A program made the position numbers and the translations under genes. A DNA stretch of 64,000 nt from Cohnella sp. AR92 (GTDB lineage: Bacteria > Bacillota > Bacilli > Paenibacillales > Paenibacillaceae), in contig NZ_RZJR01000004.1 of the NCBI RefSeq assembly GCF_003990975.1, positions 316,363-380,362 on the forward strand. The letters are read 5' to 3'. The notes under the pieces are model-generated. The model was not told the DNA's origin, did not search any database, and worked only from the letters and a program-made list of their open reading frames with translations. Positions 56,301 through 64,000 of the stretch are shown one piece after another. Every line of letters starts with the position of its first letter. The stretch's first letter is position 1.

Positions 56301-59300
56301 CGGACAGCTTCACCGCTTGCCGTCCCGAGGCTTCGGAGGCGACTTCGCGGTATACTCGCGACGGTCCGATCAACGTTCCGTTCGTCGTTCCTTGCTCCGC
56401 CTCATACGTGGTATACGGCAAGGTAGCGCCGCGCGCCGCCTTGTTCACGCTGTCTTTGACGGTGAGGGAGTCGATCGACACCTCTCCCGCGTCCGCCGAA
56501 TCCAGTTCCAGCGTGACCGAGTTGATTCCCGCGCGAAGCTGCAAAGCAAGCTCCGCGTCCGTCCATTCGGATGCGACCGGAAGCGAAATCGCTTGGGCGA
56601 ACAACCCGTTCACGTAAACGTTCAGGCTCTTCGCGCCAGCCTCTCTATTTACGTAACGAATCGAGGTGTTATACCCTCCTGCGGATTGGGCGTTGACGGC
56701 CCAGATCAGCTTATCTCCGATGGCGGCGAATCCTTCCGCGTAGCCATTGCCGGAATAACCCGTAACGGCTGTCGATGCCGCGACTTCGCCGCTGGCGAAC
56801 GCATCTTCGGCTTCGTAAACGACATCGGCCGTAACCGGATTGAACGACCAGCGAACGGCGTCGGGGGAGCTCTTCGCCGCCAGCTTAACGGCTGCCGCCG
56901 TATGAGTAAGATACAGCGCCGGACTCGCCGCGTTGCGGACGGTTCGATAGCCGAGGTTCTCCTCGATCGTCCATTGCGCTTCGTTCAGAATCTTCGCCGT
57001 GCCTGTCGCCGCGATCAGCTCACCGTCAGCATCAAGGACGAGCAGACGTCCGGATGCTTTGTTCTTGATGAGCTTGCGGCCGTTGAAGTCCTGCAGCAGC
57101 CATTCCGACGCCGCGTTGCTGGTCTCCGTCAGAACGATCGAGCCGTTCGTGTCGGACAGCTTCTTCGAGCCGAACGAAATTTCGACGTACCGGGAGTCGT
57201 CCTGCGTCGGCGTGCTTGTTTGGTCGTTGCGGATGCCGCCGTCAGACGGCTTCTCGAACTGGGCGGGAGCCGCGACGAATTGCCACGACAGCGACCCGTA
57301 CGAGACCGGGAGAAGGCCTCTCTCCGCATAGCCGGCTGAACTGTTCACGTGAATGTACTCGTCGTTCATGCTGCCGTCCAAGCTGCGAATGCGTACGCTC
57401 GCGCCGTCGGCGGCCGCTTCGAGCGCCCACTGCGCGGCCGGGTTCGACGCGCTTGCCGCAACGCTCTCCACGTAGCGGTAATCCCCGTTCACCGCGAGGT
57501 AATGGCCGGTTACCCGGTTCTTCACGCGGGTCTTGCCGTCCGTCGTCTCCAGAATCCAATGGGAGTAGCCGTTAGAGGCCTCCACATTGCCGTATAAAAC
57601 AACGCCGGAAGCATTCTCATAGAGAGATTGACCGTTTAACGAGCTGCGGATCTGAATATAGCCGGTCGGCCACTGCGGGACTGCCGCGTCCGCCGCTTCC
57701 AGTTTGAATTCCGCCGAAGGCAAGAGCTTGCCGTCCTCGCCCTTGACCGTCTTGCTAACCTTCACCGCGCCGTCGGCATCCTCCGTCTTGATATAGTGGG
57801 AGGCCCATGCGCTCCGGAACGCGACGTACCCTTCGTCCGAAGCGTTCTCGAGAACCCACTTGGCGCTGCCCCAAGACGGATAGATCGTCTTCAGCGTCTG
57901 CAGCGGTTCCGGCGGATCCGGCAGCTCGACGTCCGCGCCGACGTTCTCCATCGCGACGTAGTTCCCTGTCGCGGAGTTTCTCAGGCGAAGCGAGCCGTCT
58001 CCGGCGTCCTCCAGCCCCCAGACGGACGAAGCGTCGGTCGCCGGCTTTTCCCCGTATTTCACCAGACCCGTCTCGCCGTTCTCCGCATTCGCTTCTTCAT
58101 ACAGAGCCTTGCCGGTCTGCTTATTGATTAGCCTTGCGTAAGCCGGGAGATCGTCCGATACCGGGAGGAACGTCCATCTCGGGCTGCTCCAGCCTCGGTT
58201 GATTACGGCATACTCGGCGTACTTCGTCAGGTTCTGAAGGTTGATCAGCCGATCCGTATCCCCTCCGGTGGCAGGGTCGTTCACGCTGCGGATCAGCTTC
58301 GATCCGCCGACCGTCTCGATGACCCAGATGGCGCTGGTCCAATCGTCTTGAACCTCCGTCACCCGGATGCGGCCGTTCTTCATCGATTCCAGGTTCACGT
58401 AGTGGCCGGTCGCCCGATTCTGGATCCTCTTGCGTCCATGATATTTCTGGATCAGCCATTGATCGCGGCGGTCCGTTCTCGGGTTGCCGTACTTCAGATC
58501 GCCGTTGTCGTCCTCGTACAGCACGTACGGCTGCCAAACGTTCTGGATCCGAACGTACTGCGCCGTCCCGTCGACCGGAACGGACGGATCCTCCAGCAGC
58601 CACTGGGCTCCGTTCGAATTAGGATCGACGGCGGCGGATTGCGCGTTCGCGTCGCCTTCCGCCAGGCTGAGATACTCTCCTGCGTTCGCTGCGTTCTCGA
58701 TCGTCATGTAGTCGTCGTACTGCGCGGACGCCTGGATTCGCCATTGATCCGCGCCGTCCGATGCTCCCGCCGACTGGGCGGTCAGCGGAACGCCCGCCGT
58801 CGCGTAATGCCCGGTCGCCGCGTTGCGAATGCGTTTCGCCCCGTCGTAGTCCTCGATCACCCACTGATACACCGGGTTGTAGGCATTCGCTGTCCCCAGC
58901 GCGCCATGTTTGACGACACCGTTCTCCTCATAGAGATAATCCGTTCCGACGTCGCCTTCCGTGAAGTTGACGATGCGCACCGGCTTCTCGCCCACCGGCT
59001 CGATTCGCCAATGGGCATTGGCCAATGTCTCATTGGACCAAGAGTTCGACCTCACATTCGCGTCACCCGGAAATTGCGAATTCAGCACGAAGGTCGAGTC
59101 GGTCGCACTCTTGAACGTCACGTAGCCGACAACGGGAGAACCCGCACCGTCGATGGACTCGCCCATGTCCCATTCTAATGCGGCTGGATCCGCTACATTA
59201 TCGGGGACATTCGTCTCGAGTGCGCGCCAATCCTCCGCCTGAACGATATATTGGCCGGTTGCCGCATTGCGAAGCTTGACCTTGCCATCCTCGCCCTGCT

Positions 59301-60114
59301 CAAGCAACCACTGGGCATGCGCGTCGCCCAGATCGACCTTGCCGAAGGCGACCACGTCGTTAGGCCGCGTCGGCGCTTCCGGATTGCCCTTTACGTACAA
59401 ATATTGGCCCGCGCGATCCTGATTTCGAATGAGCACGGGAACCGGGTCCGAGACCGGAATCAGCTTCCATTGCGGACTCTCGAACGTCACGTTGATGTCG
59501 GTGCTCGCTTCCGCGAAGCCCAGTTGGTCTTCTTCATGAATAACCAGGTTGCTCGCCGAAGGGACCGTCGCGCTCTTGATGAGCGAGTAACCCGCGCGGC
59601 TCGCCGGCTCGATCAGCCAGCGGGTGTCCGGGCCGCTTGCGTCCGCCGTCGTCAAGGCGTCCCGGCGCTGCTTCACGTCCCCGATCGTTATGTAATGGCC
59701 GGTTCTGCGATTCTTGATCCGCTTCGCCCCGTCGGTGTCGTCCTCCAGCTGCCAATGAGAGGACTCGTCGCTTGGCGCGGTCAATCCGTAACGGACGATT
59801 CCGTTCGAAGATTCATACAGGTAATTGTTCTGCCATTTGTTCTTGATCCGAACGTATCCGTCGATAGAATCGGCAACCGGCTCTAGATCGGACTCTGTCT
59901 GCAGAGCTGCCGGGCCGTTCGGATCGATAGACGGATCCGTCGCCGGTTCGGTCGATGGATCGGTCGTCGGATCGGCCGGCTGTTCCGTAGTCTGTTCGAT
60001 CGCCGCCGGTCCCCCGTCACCGTCCGCGCCTGTTCCTTCCGCGAACACGGGAGCCGCGGTAAGCAGCAGCGCAAGCACTAGGAAGCCGGATAGCCATGCT
60101 CGTAACCTGGCCAT
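53362..60114 (-). CDS. Giant SLH-anchored GH87-like alpha-glucanase with repeated beta-rich modules
   Basis: A 2250-residue exported surface protein. Signal peptide (LALLLTAAPVFA), then a Thr/Pro/Asp linker. About residues 75-1100 hold seven related modules, each with YVRIKN..LYE, HW.LE and RIKNR.TGHYI elements, resembling beta-trefoil/ricin-like repeats. Two carbohydrate-binding modules of CBM6/35 type follow (VYEAEDAFASGEV; YTTYEAEQGTTNG, about 1105-1385). A right-handed beta-helix (about 1395-1755) begins VTDYGAAANDGQDDTSAFK and contains MADGINFCVGTTGSMMEQS and YPGDDGIAIWS, whose Asp residues fit the catalytic Asp set of GH87 mycodextranases. Then come a BIG2-like domain, an unassigned domain and three C-terminal SLH motifs. 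Start at 60114 has GAGGAGGG 8 nt upstream. The GH87 call is good but substrate (alpha-1,3-glucan) is inference. Confidence 0.8.
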   Translation of the reverse strand: MARLRAWLSGFLVLALLLTAAPVFAEGTGADGDGGPAAIEQTTEQPADPTTDPSTEPATDPSIDPNGPAALQTESDLEPVADSIDGYVRIKNKWQNNYLYESSNGIVRYGLTAPSDESSHWQLEDDTDGAKRIKNRRTGHYITIGDVKQRRDALTTADASGPDTRWLIEPASRAGYSLIKSATVPSASNLVIHEEDQLGFAEASTDINVTFESPQWKLIPVSDPVPVLIRNQDRAGQYLYVKGNPEAPTRPNDVVAFGKVDLGDAHAQWLLEQGEDGKVKLRNAATGQYIVQAEDWRALETNVPDNVADPAALEWDMGESIDGAGSPVVGYVTFKSATDSTFVLNSQFPGDANVRSNSWSNETLANAHWRIEPVGEKPVRIVNFTEGDVGTDYLYEENGVVKHGALGTANAYNPVYQWVIEDYDGAKRIRNAATGHYATAGVPLTAQSAGASDGADQWRIQASAQYDDYMTIENAANAGEYLSLAEGDANAQSAAVDPNSNGAQWLLEDPSVPVDGTAQYVRIQNVWQPYVLYEDDNGDLKYGNPRTDRRDQWLIQKYHGRKRIQNRATGHYVNLESMKNGRIRVTEVQDDWTSAIWVIETVGGSKLIRSVNDPATGGDTDRLINLQNLTKYAEYAVINRGWSSPRWTFLPVSDDLPAYARLINKQTGKALYEEANAENGETGLVKYGEKPATDASSVWGLEDAGDGSLRLRNSATGNYVAMENVGADVELPDPPEPLQTLKTIYPSWGSAKWVLENASDEGYVAFRSAWASHYIKTEDADGAVKVSKTVKGEDGKLLPSAEFKLEAADAAVPQWPTGYIQIRSSLNGQSLYENASGVVLYGNVEASNGYSHWILETTDGKTRVKNRVTGHYLAVNGDYRYVESVAASASNPAAQWALEAAADGASVRIRSLDGSMNDEYIHVNSSAGYAERGLLPVSYGSLSWQFVAAPAQFEKPSDGGIRNDQTSTPTQDDSRYVEISFGSKKLSDTNGSIVLTETSNAASEWLLQDFNGRKLIKNKASGRLLVLDADGELIAATGTAKILNEAQWTIEENLGYRTVRNAASPALYLTHTAAAVKLAAKSSPDAVRWSFNPVTADVVYEAEDAFASGEVAASTAVTGYSGNGYAEGFAAIGDKLIWAVNAQSAGGYNTSIRYVNREAGAKSLNVYVNGLFAQAISLPVASEWTDAELALQLRAGINSVTLELDSADAGEVSIDSLTVKDSVNKAARGATLPYTTYEAEQGTTNGTLIGPSRVYREVASEASGRQAVKLSETGQYVEFKTAKAANSIVLRYSIPDSEDGQGQTETLGLYVNGQFRKKLELTSKYAWEYGSYPWSNDPNQGSAHRFFDEMHALIEDVPAGSTIRLMKDADSHADYYIVDLADLEQVADPLAKPQGFVSVTDYGAAANDGQDDTSAFKQAMAAAQEAHTGVWFPAGQFELGDGLLYLDQVAIRGAGMWYTQLNGAKFVGKGSNIQVYDLLIDGGINVRDDEAITNAFHGGFGPGSVIQNVWIEHTKAGLWLTKLKESDEYTHGLYMAGLRIRDLMADGINFCVGTTGSMMEQSDVRYPGDDGIAIWSAEGRASIDNVARFNNVSLPWLADNIVVFGGIGNKVQDNIVSDTIANGAGIAVSTRFNPVPFGGTTIVERNTMIRTGSYDTGYQRDLGALWVFASDKDMDGEIIVRDNVALDSTYLGIAVQGDFSLQDVLLKNIVVDGAGTQGIEMSSTVKGGLKIDNVIIRGARIADVSNASSLTVSELGRGFASSKLPFVLQAGDSAAAITSLSVTPGSATVLKVVDSTEENVVSQASFAVLDDQVASIGADGKLTAKQRGATYLLVTLGDETRGYRVTVASAPSSGGPGGGSQPESESGTEANDRLLIESKESTVVFDAGAPGLNGSVRFSVSGLQAAFAAHPQGVIEVRNGSATYTLPLSVISKLLEGRTIANPEEAIWSIIVRPADADKAAAAKKAAGEQGIELAGDPVEFSIQLTANGVAQEIGGFGTTFVGRTITVEGEWPASASTVLVFDPAGGSFRFVPATFSFAGGKTTAAIRSTTNSLYVVAKHPKTYSDIASHWAKKDIELLASKLIVKGISEQQFAPDRPINRAEFASLLVRALGLRHQDGASGRSFSDVAAGSWYAEDVSVAAEYGIVQGMADGSFHPGDSITREQMAVMIARIVELAKGENLRAATDQALAKFKDRDGISDWAQAATAQATSAGIVQGTEDGRFAPSAQASRAEAATILKRMLQYAGLID

Positions 60115-60158
60115 GAAGTACCCTCCTCTATATAAATGAATTCCCTCCAATCCTAGTA

Positions 60159-60172
60159 GAAAAGCGCTTCCA
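60159..60172 (-). promoter_or_regulatory. cre-like site upstream of the GH87-like gene
   Basis: Minus strand TGGAAGCGCTTTTC fits the CcpA consensus TGNAANCGNWNNCA at 12 of 14 positions with a perfect left half; 45 bp upstream of the start codon. Confidence 0.45.
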
Positions 60173-60231
60173 ATTCGAGGTGCATTCCTCTAATGTTTAG
60201 GTGCTATTTTACGATCTCGCAACCTCATGTG

Positions 60232-60279
60232 AAAAGGCAGCCCTTCAAGCGTCCGAGCACCCGAAGAAGCTGCCTTTCT
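60232..60279 (-). terminator. Terminator of the GH31 gene
   Basis: Minus strand AAAGGCAGC pairs with GCTGCCTTTT around a long loop, immediately after the stop codon. Confidence 0.6.
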
Positions 60280-60280
60280 C

Positions 60281-62992
60281 TTAATTTTTGATGGTTAGGA
60301 GAAAATCGCCTTCCGCGTCGATCGATAGGATCAGACGTCGATTCTTCCCGTCATAGGTCCAGTTTACCTGCTCCTTGCCGCCCGAGAGAGCGACGGAAGC
60401 CGGAGCTTCATCAACCTGCTCGACGACGATCTCCAACTCCGCGCCCCTCTCGGAATAGCCGTTGCTTCGAACGCTTGATGTTAGAACCTTCCCGGTCGGG
60501 GATTCGCGCCATTCGAACTCTCTCAGCCGGAAGGCTCCGCTCTCATAGGCGTATGTCAGCCCGTCATCCTCATACAAGGAGAAGCTTCCCGTACCGCCGG
60601 AGTACACTCTCAGCTTCGTCGAGCCTTCCGGCCGCTCGTTCGCATGCTGCGTCAACGATTGTTCGGGGATGATCGCCCCGGCGCGAACGTAGACCGGCAT
60701 CGTCTCAAGCGGAGTCTCGGCAAGGATCGAGCGCCCTCCCTCATGCTTCTCGCCGGTCCAGTAGTCGTACCAGACGCCTTCCGGCAGATAGACCGAGCGA
60801 GCCGGCGCTCCCGGACGAAGCACCGGAGCCACGAGCAGGTCCCTGCCCAGCAGGAACTGGTCGCAGAGGTTCGAGACGTTGCGGTCCTGCGGGTATTCAA
60901 GCAGCAGCGGGCGAACGAGCGGCAATCCTGTCGAAGTCGCCTCATAGAAGAGCGAATACAGGTAGGGCATGAGCTTATACCGAAGGCTCAGGTAGTCGCG
61001 ACAGATCGCCTCCACCCGTTCGCCGAACAGCCACGGTTCTTGATGGATCGTGTCGATGGCGCTGTGGTTGCGGCAGAACGGATACAAGGCGCCAAGCTGC
61101 GTCCAGCGAGCAAGCAGCTCGCCCGTCGTGTTGTGCGAGAAGCCTCCGATGTCCGGTCCCGCGAAGGCGACTCCGGATAGGCCCAGGTTGAGCACCATCG
61201 GGATGCTCATCGCCATGTGCTCCCAGTAGCTGCGATTGTCTCCCGTCCATACGGTCGCGTAGCGCTGGATGCCCGCATAACCGGCTCTCGTCAGCACGAA
61301 GGGGCGTTCGCCGTTCAGGTTGCGGACCATGCCCTCGTACGTCGCTTTGGACATCAGCATTCCGTACAGGTTGTGCCATTCTCCGTGGGTTTTCGGATTG
61401 CCTCCATTGCGGTGAACGACGTCGAGGTCCATGGTCTTGGACGGAACGCCGAAAACAGACGGTTCGTTCATGTCGTTCCAGATGCCGCGAATGCCTTGGT
61501 CGATGTAGAACCGGTGAAGATCTCCCCACCACTTGGAGGCAGCCTCGTCCGTATAATCCGTGAAGGCGCTCGGCCCCGGCCATACGTCGCCGACGAACAG
61601 ATCCCCCTCCAGCTTGGCGCAGAAGTGTCCGTTCCGTACCCCCTCCGCATATACCGGATACCTCGGATCTTTTTTGACCCCGGGATCGACGATCGGAACG
61701 ACCTTGAACCCCATCTCCGCCAGCTCTGCGATCATGCCGCGAGGGTCGGGGAAGCGCTCGGTGTCCCAGGTGAACACCTTATACTCCTCCATATAATGAA
61801 TATCCAGATACAGCACGTCGCACGGAATCCGCTTCTCGCGCATCGTCCGGGCAACCGTCAGGAGCTCCTCCTGGCTCATGTAACTGTAGCGGGATTGCTG
61901 ATAGCCGATCGCCCAGCGAGGGGGCATCGGAGGCCGGCCAGTCAGCGCGGCGTAGCGCTGCACGACATCCTTAAGCCCCGGTCCACTCATCACGTAGAGG
62001 TCGAGGTTGCCGTTCTCGGAGCGGATCGTTGCTTGGCTGGAACCGTTAGCGCCGTTGCCGTTGCCATTGCCTTTGCCGCCCATGTCGAACGTGGTCCGGC
62101 CCGGGTCGTCGAGCAGGATGCCGGCCGCCGGGCGGTCGTACCGATAGTGGATCAGAAAAGGAATCGACTGGTACAGCGCGTCGATATCCGGAACGTGAGG
62201 CTCGTAGACGTCGCTGTTCCACATGTCGTACCTCTCGCCTTTTTTGTCGAGGAAGCCGGTTTTCTCGCCTAGGCCGTAGTAGTGGGAGTCCTCGTGCGCT
62301 TCGATCGTGCAGGTCGTCTGGCGCTTGCCCGTCCATTCGATCGAGGAGATGGCGAGGAAGGGTTCTTGTTTGGGGTCCGGGCGGTTGTCCAGTTGGTGAA
62401 TGCCGGGTTGGTTGCCTCCGGGTTGGTTACTGTCTGCTTGGTTGTCGCCGTTTCCGTAGACTTCGATTCGGCCGGAATCCTTGCGGACGGTGACGATGAG
62501 ATTCGCGAGCCGCAAGGTATAAGAGGAGTCGTCCTCGGAGATCGCGACGTCGGAGTTGTGCGTGTCGGCTTCGCTGCCCGATGACCCGCCAGCGAGTGGG
62601 CCGTTGCTGGGCATGTCGTTAGTCGGCAGGACGTTGCTGGGCAAAGCGTCAGTCGGCGGGGCGTTGCTGAGCAAAGCGTTAGTCGACAGGGCGTTGATTG
62701 ATGAGCTAGGAGCAGAACGGACGTTGCCCAGAATGGCGGGCGTCGTTCTAAGGTCGGGCATTGCCGCGGCGCCGGATTGGCCGTGCGCCAGCTTCAGCCG
62801 GACGATGCCGTCGGCGACCGCCACGACCGCGAGACTGGCTTGGGCTCCGCGCAGGACGAAGCCTTGCTCGCCTGCCGCAAGCGGTTCCGCGGAATGGATT
62901 GCGCTATAACGGTGAAGCCTTCGGGAGCCGCCGCTCTCGGAGACGTCGCCTGAATTCGCGTTGTCGGGATGAATCTCTTCGCTGGTCAACAT
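60281..62992 (-). CDS. GH31 alpha-glucosidase with low-complexity insertions
   Basis: Cytosolic retaining alpha-glucosidase (903 aa, no signal peptide). Catalytic nucleophile Asp is in IRGIWNDMNEPSVF and acid/base Asp in YATVWTGDNRSYWEH; other family marks are YYGLGEKTGFLDKKG, PMPPRWAIGYQQSRYSY, CDVLYLDIHYMEEYKVF and FAGPDIGGFSHNTTGELLAR. The N-terminal domain is broken by three low-complexity inserts: residues about 95-135 (decapeptide repeats like ALPSNVLPTN, from 30-bp DNA repeats), about 182-210 (Asn/Gln/Pro rich) and GKGNGNGNGANG near 300. These lengthen it by ~80 residues over usual relatives. It may process disaccharides released by the GH87-like enzyme next door. Confidence 0.93.
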   Translation of the reverse strand: MLTSEEIHPDNANSGDVSESGGSRRLHRYSAIHSAEPLAAGEQGFVLRGAQASLAVVAVADGIVRLKLAHGQSGAAAMPDLRTTPAILGNVRSAPSSSINALSTNALLSNAPPTDALPSNVLPTNDMPSNGPLAGGSSGSEADTHNSDVAISEDDSSYTLRLANLIVTVRKDSGRIEVYGNGDNQADSNQPGGNQPGIHQLDNRPDPKQEPFLAISSIEWTGKRQTTCTIEAHEDSHYYGLGEKTGFLDKKGERYDMWNSDVYEPHVPDIDALYQSIPFLIHYRYDRPAAGILLDDPGRTTFDMGGKGNGNGNGANGSSQATIRSENGNLDLYVMSGPGLKDVVQRYAALTGRPPMPPRWAIGYQQSRYSYMSQEELLTVARTMREKRIPCDVLYLDIHYMEEYKVFTWDTERFPDPRGMIAELAEMGFKVVPIVDPGVKKDPRYPVYAEGVRNGHFCAKLEGDLFVGDVWPGPSAFTDYTDEAASKWWGDLHRFYIDQGIRGIWNDMNEPSVFGVPSKTMDLDVVHRNGGNPKTHGEWHNLYGMLMSKATYEGMVRNLNGERPFVLTRAGYAGIQRYATVWTGDNRSYWEHMAMSIPMVLNLGLSGVAFAGPDIGGFSHNTTGELLARWTQLGALYPFCRNHSAIDTIHQEPWLFGERVEAICRDYLSLRYKLMPYLYSLFYEATSTGLPLVRPLLLEYPQDRNVSNLCDQFLLGRDLLVAPVLRPGAPARSVYLPEGVWYDYWTGEKHEGGRSILAETPLETMPVYVRAGAIIPEQSLTQHANERPEGSTKLRVYSGGTGSFSLYEDDGLTYAYESGAFRLREFEWRESPTGKVLTSSVRSNGYSERGAELEIVVEQVDEAPASVALSGGKEQVNWTYDGKNRRLILSIDAEGDFLLTIKN
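62602..62691. repeat. Three 30-bp tandem repeats inside the GH31 gene
   Basis: The unit CGTTGCTGGGCAAAGCGTCA plus GTCGGCGGGG occurs three times end to end (62602, 62632, 62662) with a few substitutions. It is in frame, giving ten-residue protein repeats and no frameshift. Confidence 0.85.
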
Positions 62993-63174
62993 GAGTGATT
63001 AGCCACCTCAATCTATCAAGATGGCCTAATCATATCGAAGCGCGCCATCGATGGACATTGGCATCGTTACGCATCTTGTGCGCGATTTTACGGAGGTTGG
63101 GTAGAAGGGGGGTCTGTCAATAATTTTGTGTAAACTCATTTATAGAGAATCTCCCCCGAGGGGGAGATCGGCCC

Positions 63175-63977
63175 TCACGGTAAATGCTGACCGATCCGCT
63201 CCGGAAAGAAGACGGAGAGCTGAAGCAGCATTTGCCCCCAGTTTTGGACTCGGCCTGTCCATTTGCGGGTGACGTCCATTGTGACTAGATACAGCATTTT
63301 GAGCAGCGCTTCATCCGTCGGAAAGATGCTCTTACCCTTGGTCACCTTGCGAAGCTGCCTGTGGTAGCTCTCGATCATATTCGTCGTGTAAATGAGCTTA
63401 CGGATTTCTGGTGGATACTTGAAGAACGTCGCCAGTTCGTCCCAATTGGTGCGCCAAGAGCGAACGATAAGCGGGTATTTGGTTCCCCACGTTTCTTCGA
63501 AGCGGTCCAGCTCGACAAGCGCCATCTCTTCTGAAACAGCCTTGTAGATGGGCTTTAGATCCGCCGTTACTTTCTTGAGGTCCTTGTATGACACGTAGCG
63601 CGTCGAGTTACGGATTTGGTGGATAATACACTTTTGGATCTCGGTCTTCGGATAACAGGCTGCGATCGCTTGAGAGAAGCCGGACAAGTTGTCTACACAG
63701 GTGATGAGGATATCCTGAACGCCGCGGTTCTTCAGGTCGTTGAGAACAGCGAGCCAGAACTTTGCCGATTCGTTCTCGCCGATCCACATCCCCAGCACGT
63801 CCTTGTTACCATCCAGATCGATGCCAATAACCATGTAGGCGGCTTTATTCACGATGGCGCCGTCTTGTTTCACTTTGAAGTGAATGGCGTCCAGGAATAC
63901 GACCGCGTAGACGGTTTGCAGCGGTCGATTCTGCCACTCTTTGATGATTGGAACGATCTTGTTCGTTACGTTCGAGA
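63175..63977 (-). CDS. IS256-family transposase, C-terminal two-thirds
   Basis: DDE transposase of the mutator/IS256 type. All three catalytic residues are present: Asp in VVFLDAIHFKVKQDG, Asp in ILITCVDNLSGFSQAI and Glu in TTNMIESYHRQLRKVTKG; also QKCIIHQIRNSTRYV. The frame reads back to TVSNVTNKIVPIIKEWQ and then hits stop codons in an adapter-like sequence at the window end, so the missing N-terminal third is probably an assembly loss, not a biological truncation. The end coordinate is the last base before that sequence. Confidence 0.92.
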
Positions 63978-64000
63978 CTGTCTCTTATAACTATCTGACG
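63978..64000. other. Adapter-like sequence at the right end
   Basis: CTGTCTCTTATA (63978-63989) is identical to the start of the Tn5/Nextera mosaic end, and the following ACTATCTGACG matches the adapter continuation CACATCTGACG except for three bases: 20 of 23 positions agree. It is the point where the transposase frame breaks. Most likely residual adapter at a contig end. Confidence 0.75.

Larger units (their letters stand above)
63111..64000 (-). mobile_element. IS256-family insertion sequence, partial
   Basis: The transposase gene and one end lie in the window. GGTCTGTCAATAATTTTGTG near 63118 resembles IS256-family terminal repeats and probably marks the left end; the exact boundary and target duplication cannot be set without the other end. 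A perfect hairpin (ATCTCCCCC...GGGGGAGAT, 63149-63168) after the stop could insulate the element from outside transcription. It begins ~120 bp upstream of the GH31 start. Confidence 0.8.

Noticed and set aside
54964..57339. 791-residue open frame on the plus strand
   Set aside because: It is antisense to the GH87-like gene, Arg/Val/Asp-rich, without family motifs; a by-product of GC-rich codon use.

Overview
The window looks like chromosomal DNA from a cellulolytic, spore-former-type Firmicute of the Paenibacillaceae (Cohnella or Paenibacillus-like; genus is inference). Pointers are high-GC coding DNA with strong AGGAGG ribosome sites and several TTG/GTG starts, S-layer-homology (SLH) surface proteins, a GH9-GH48 cellulase pair, YesM/YesN-type sensor-regulator genes beside sugar ABC transporters, a B. 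subtilis-type AraR (GntR-LacI fusion) and CcpA-like cre sites.

Layout. 1-5.3 kb: secreted GH9 endocellulase followed by GH48 exocellulase (cut by the left edge), then an SH3-NlpC/P60 wall hydrolase. 5.5-13.8 kb: lipoprotein, ABC-F ATPase, metallo-hydrolase, CvfC-like HEAT protein, glycerate kinase, a tandem pair of short C-rich RNA genes behind Pho-box-like promoters, a proline-rich protein and a TVP38 membrane protein. 13.8-23.3 kb: MMPL exporter, a seven-unit 52-bp repeat array, secreted transglutaminase-like protein, a dead dehydrogenase fragment, an orphan LuxR-type regulator with a degenerate receiver, and an SLH protein. 23.3-31.2 kb: arabinose genes araB, araD and araR with AraR operators, then an AraC regulator divergent from an oxidoreductase plus two sugar isomerase/epimerase genes. 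31.2-38.6 kb: a 51/52-bp array, a sugar ABC transporter and its probable two-component system. 38.6-46.2 kb: VIT1 and DUF2231 membrane proteins, HAD phosphatase, tautomerase, a translationally coupled rfbH-rfbF-TPP enzyme operon for a CDP-dideoxysugar, and two more ~52-bp arrays. 46.2-53.3 kb: hydroxypyruvate isomerase-like gene, TetR plus methionine aminopeptidase, VOC dioxygenase, a TetR/beta-lactamase-fold/small-protein/membrane-protein operon and a 2-hydroxyacid dehydrogenase. 53.3-64 kb: a 2250-residue SLH-anchored GH87-like glucanase, a GH31 glucosidase and an IS256-family element at the right edge.

How it fits together. Most genes serve plant or microbial polysaccharide breakdown: cellulases and an alpha-glucanase outside the cell, an ABC transporter with its own sensor, intracellular GH31 and arabinose catabolism, and CcpA-like sites at three of these loci. 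The most unusual material is non-coding: (i) twin Pho-box/C-rich small RNA genes at 11.7-12.0 kb, and (ii) four arrays of unrelated sequence but common 51-53-bp period, three of them carrying palindromic cores, plus a fifth with half that period. The last 23 bases resemble a Nextera sequencing adapter, so the right end of the transposase is probably an assembly artefact.
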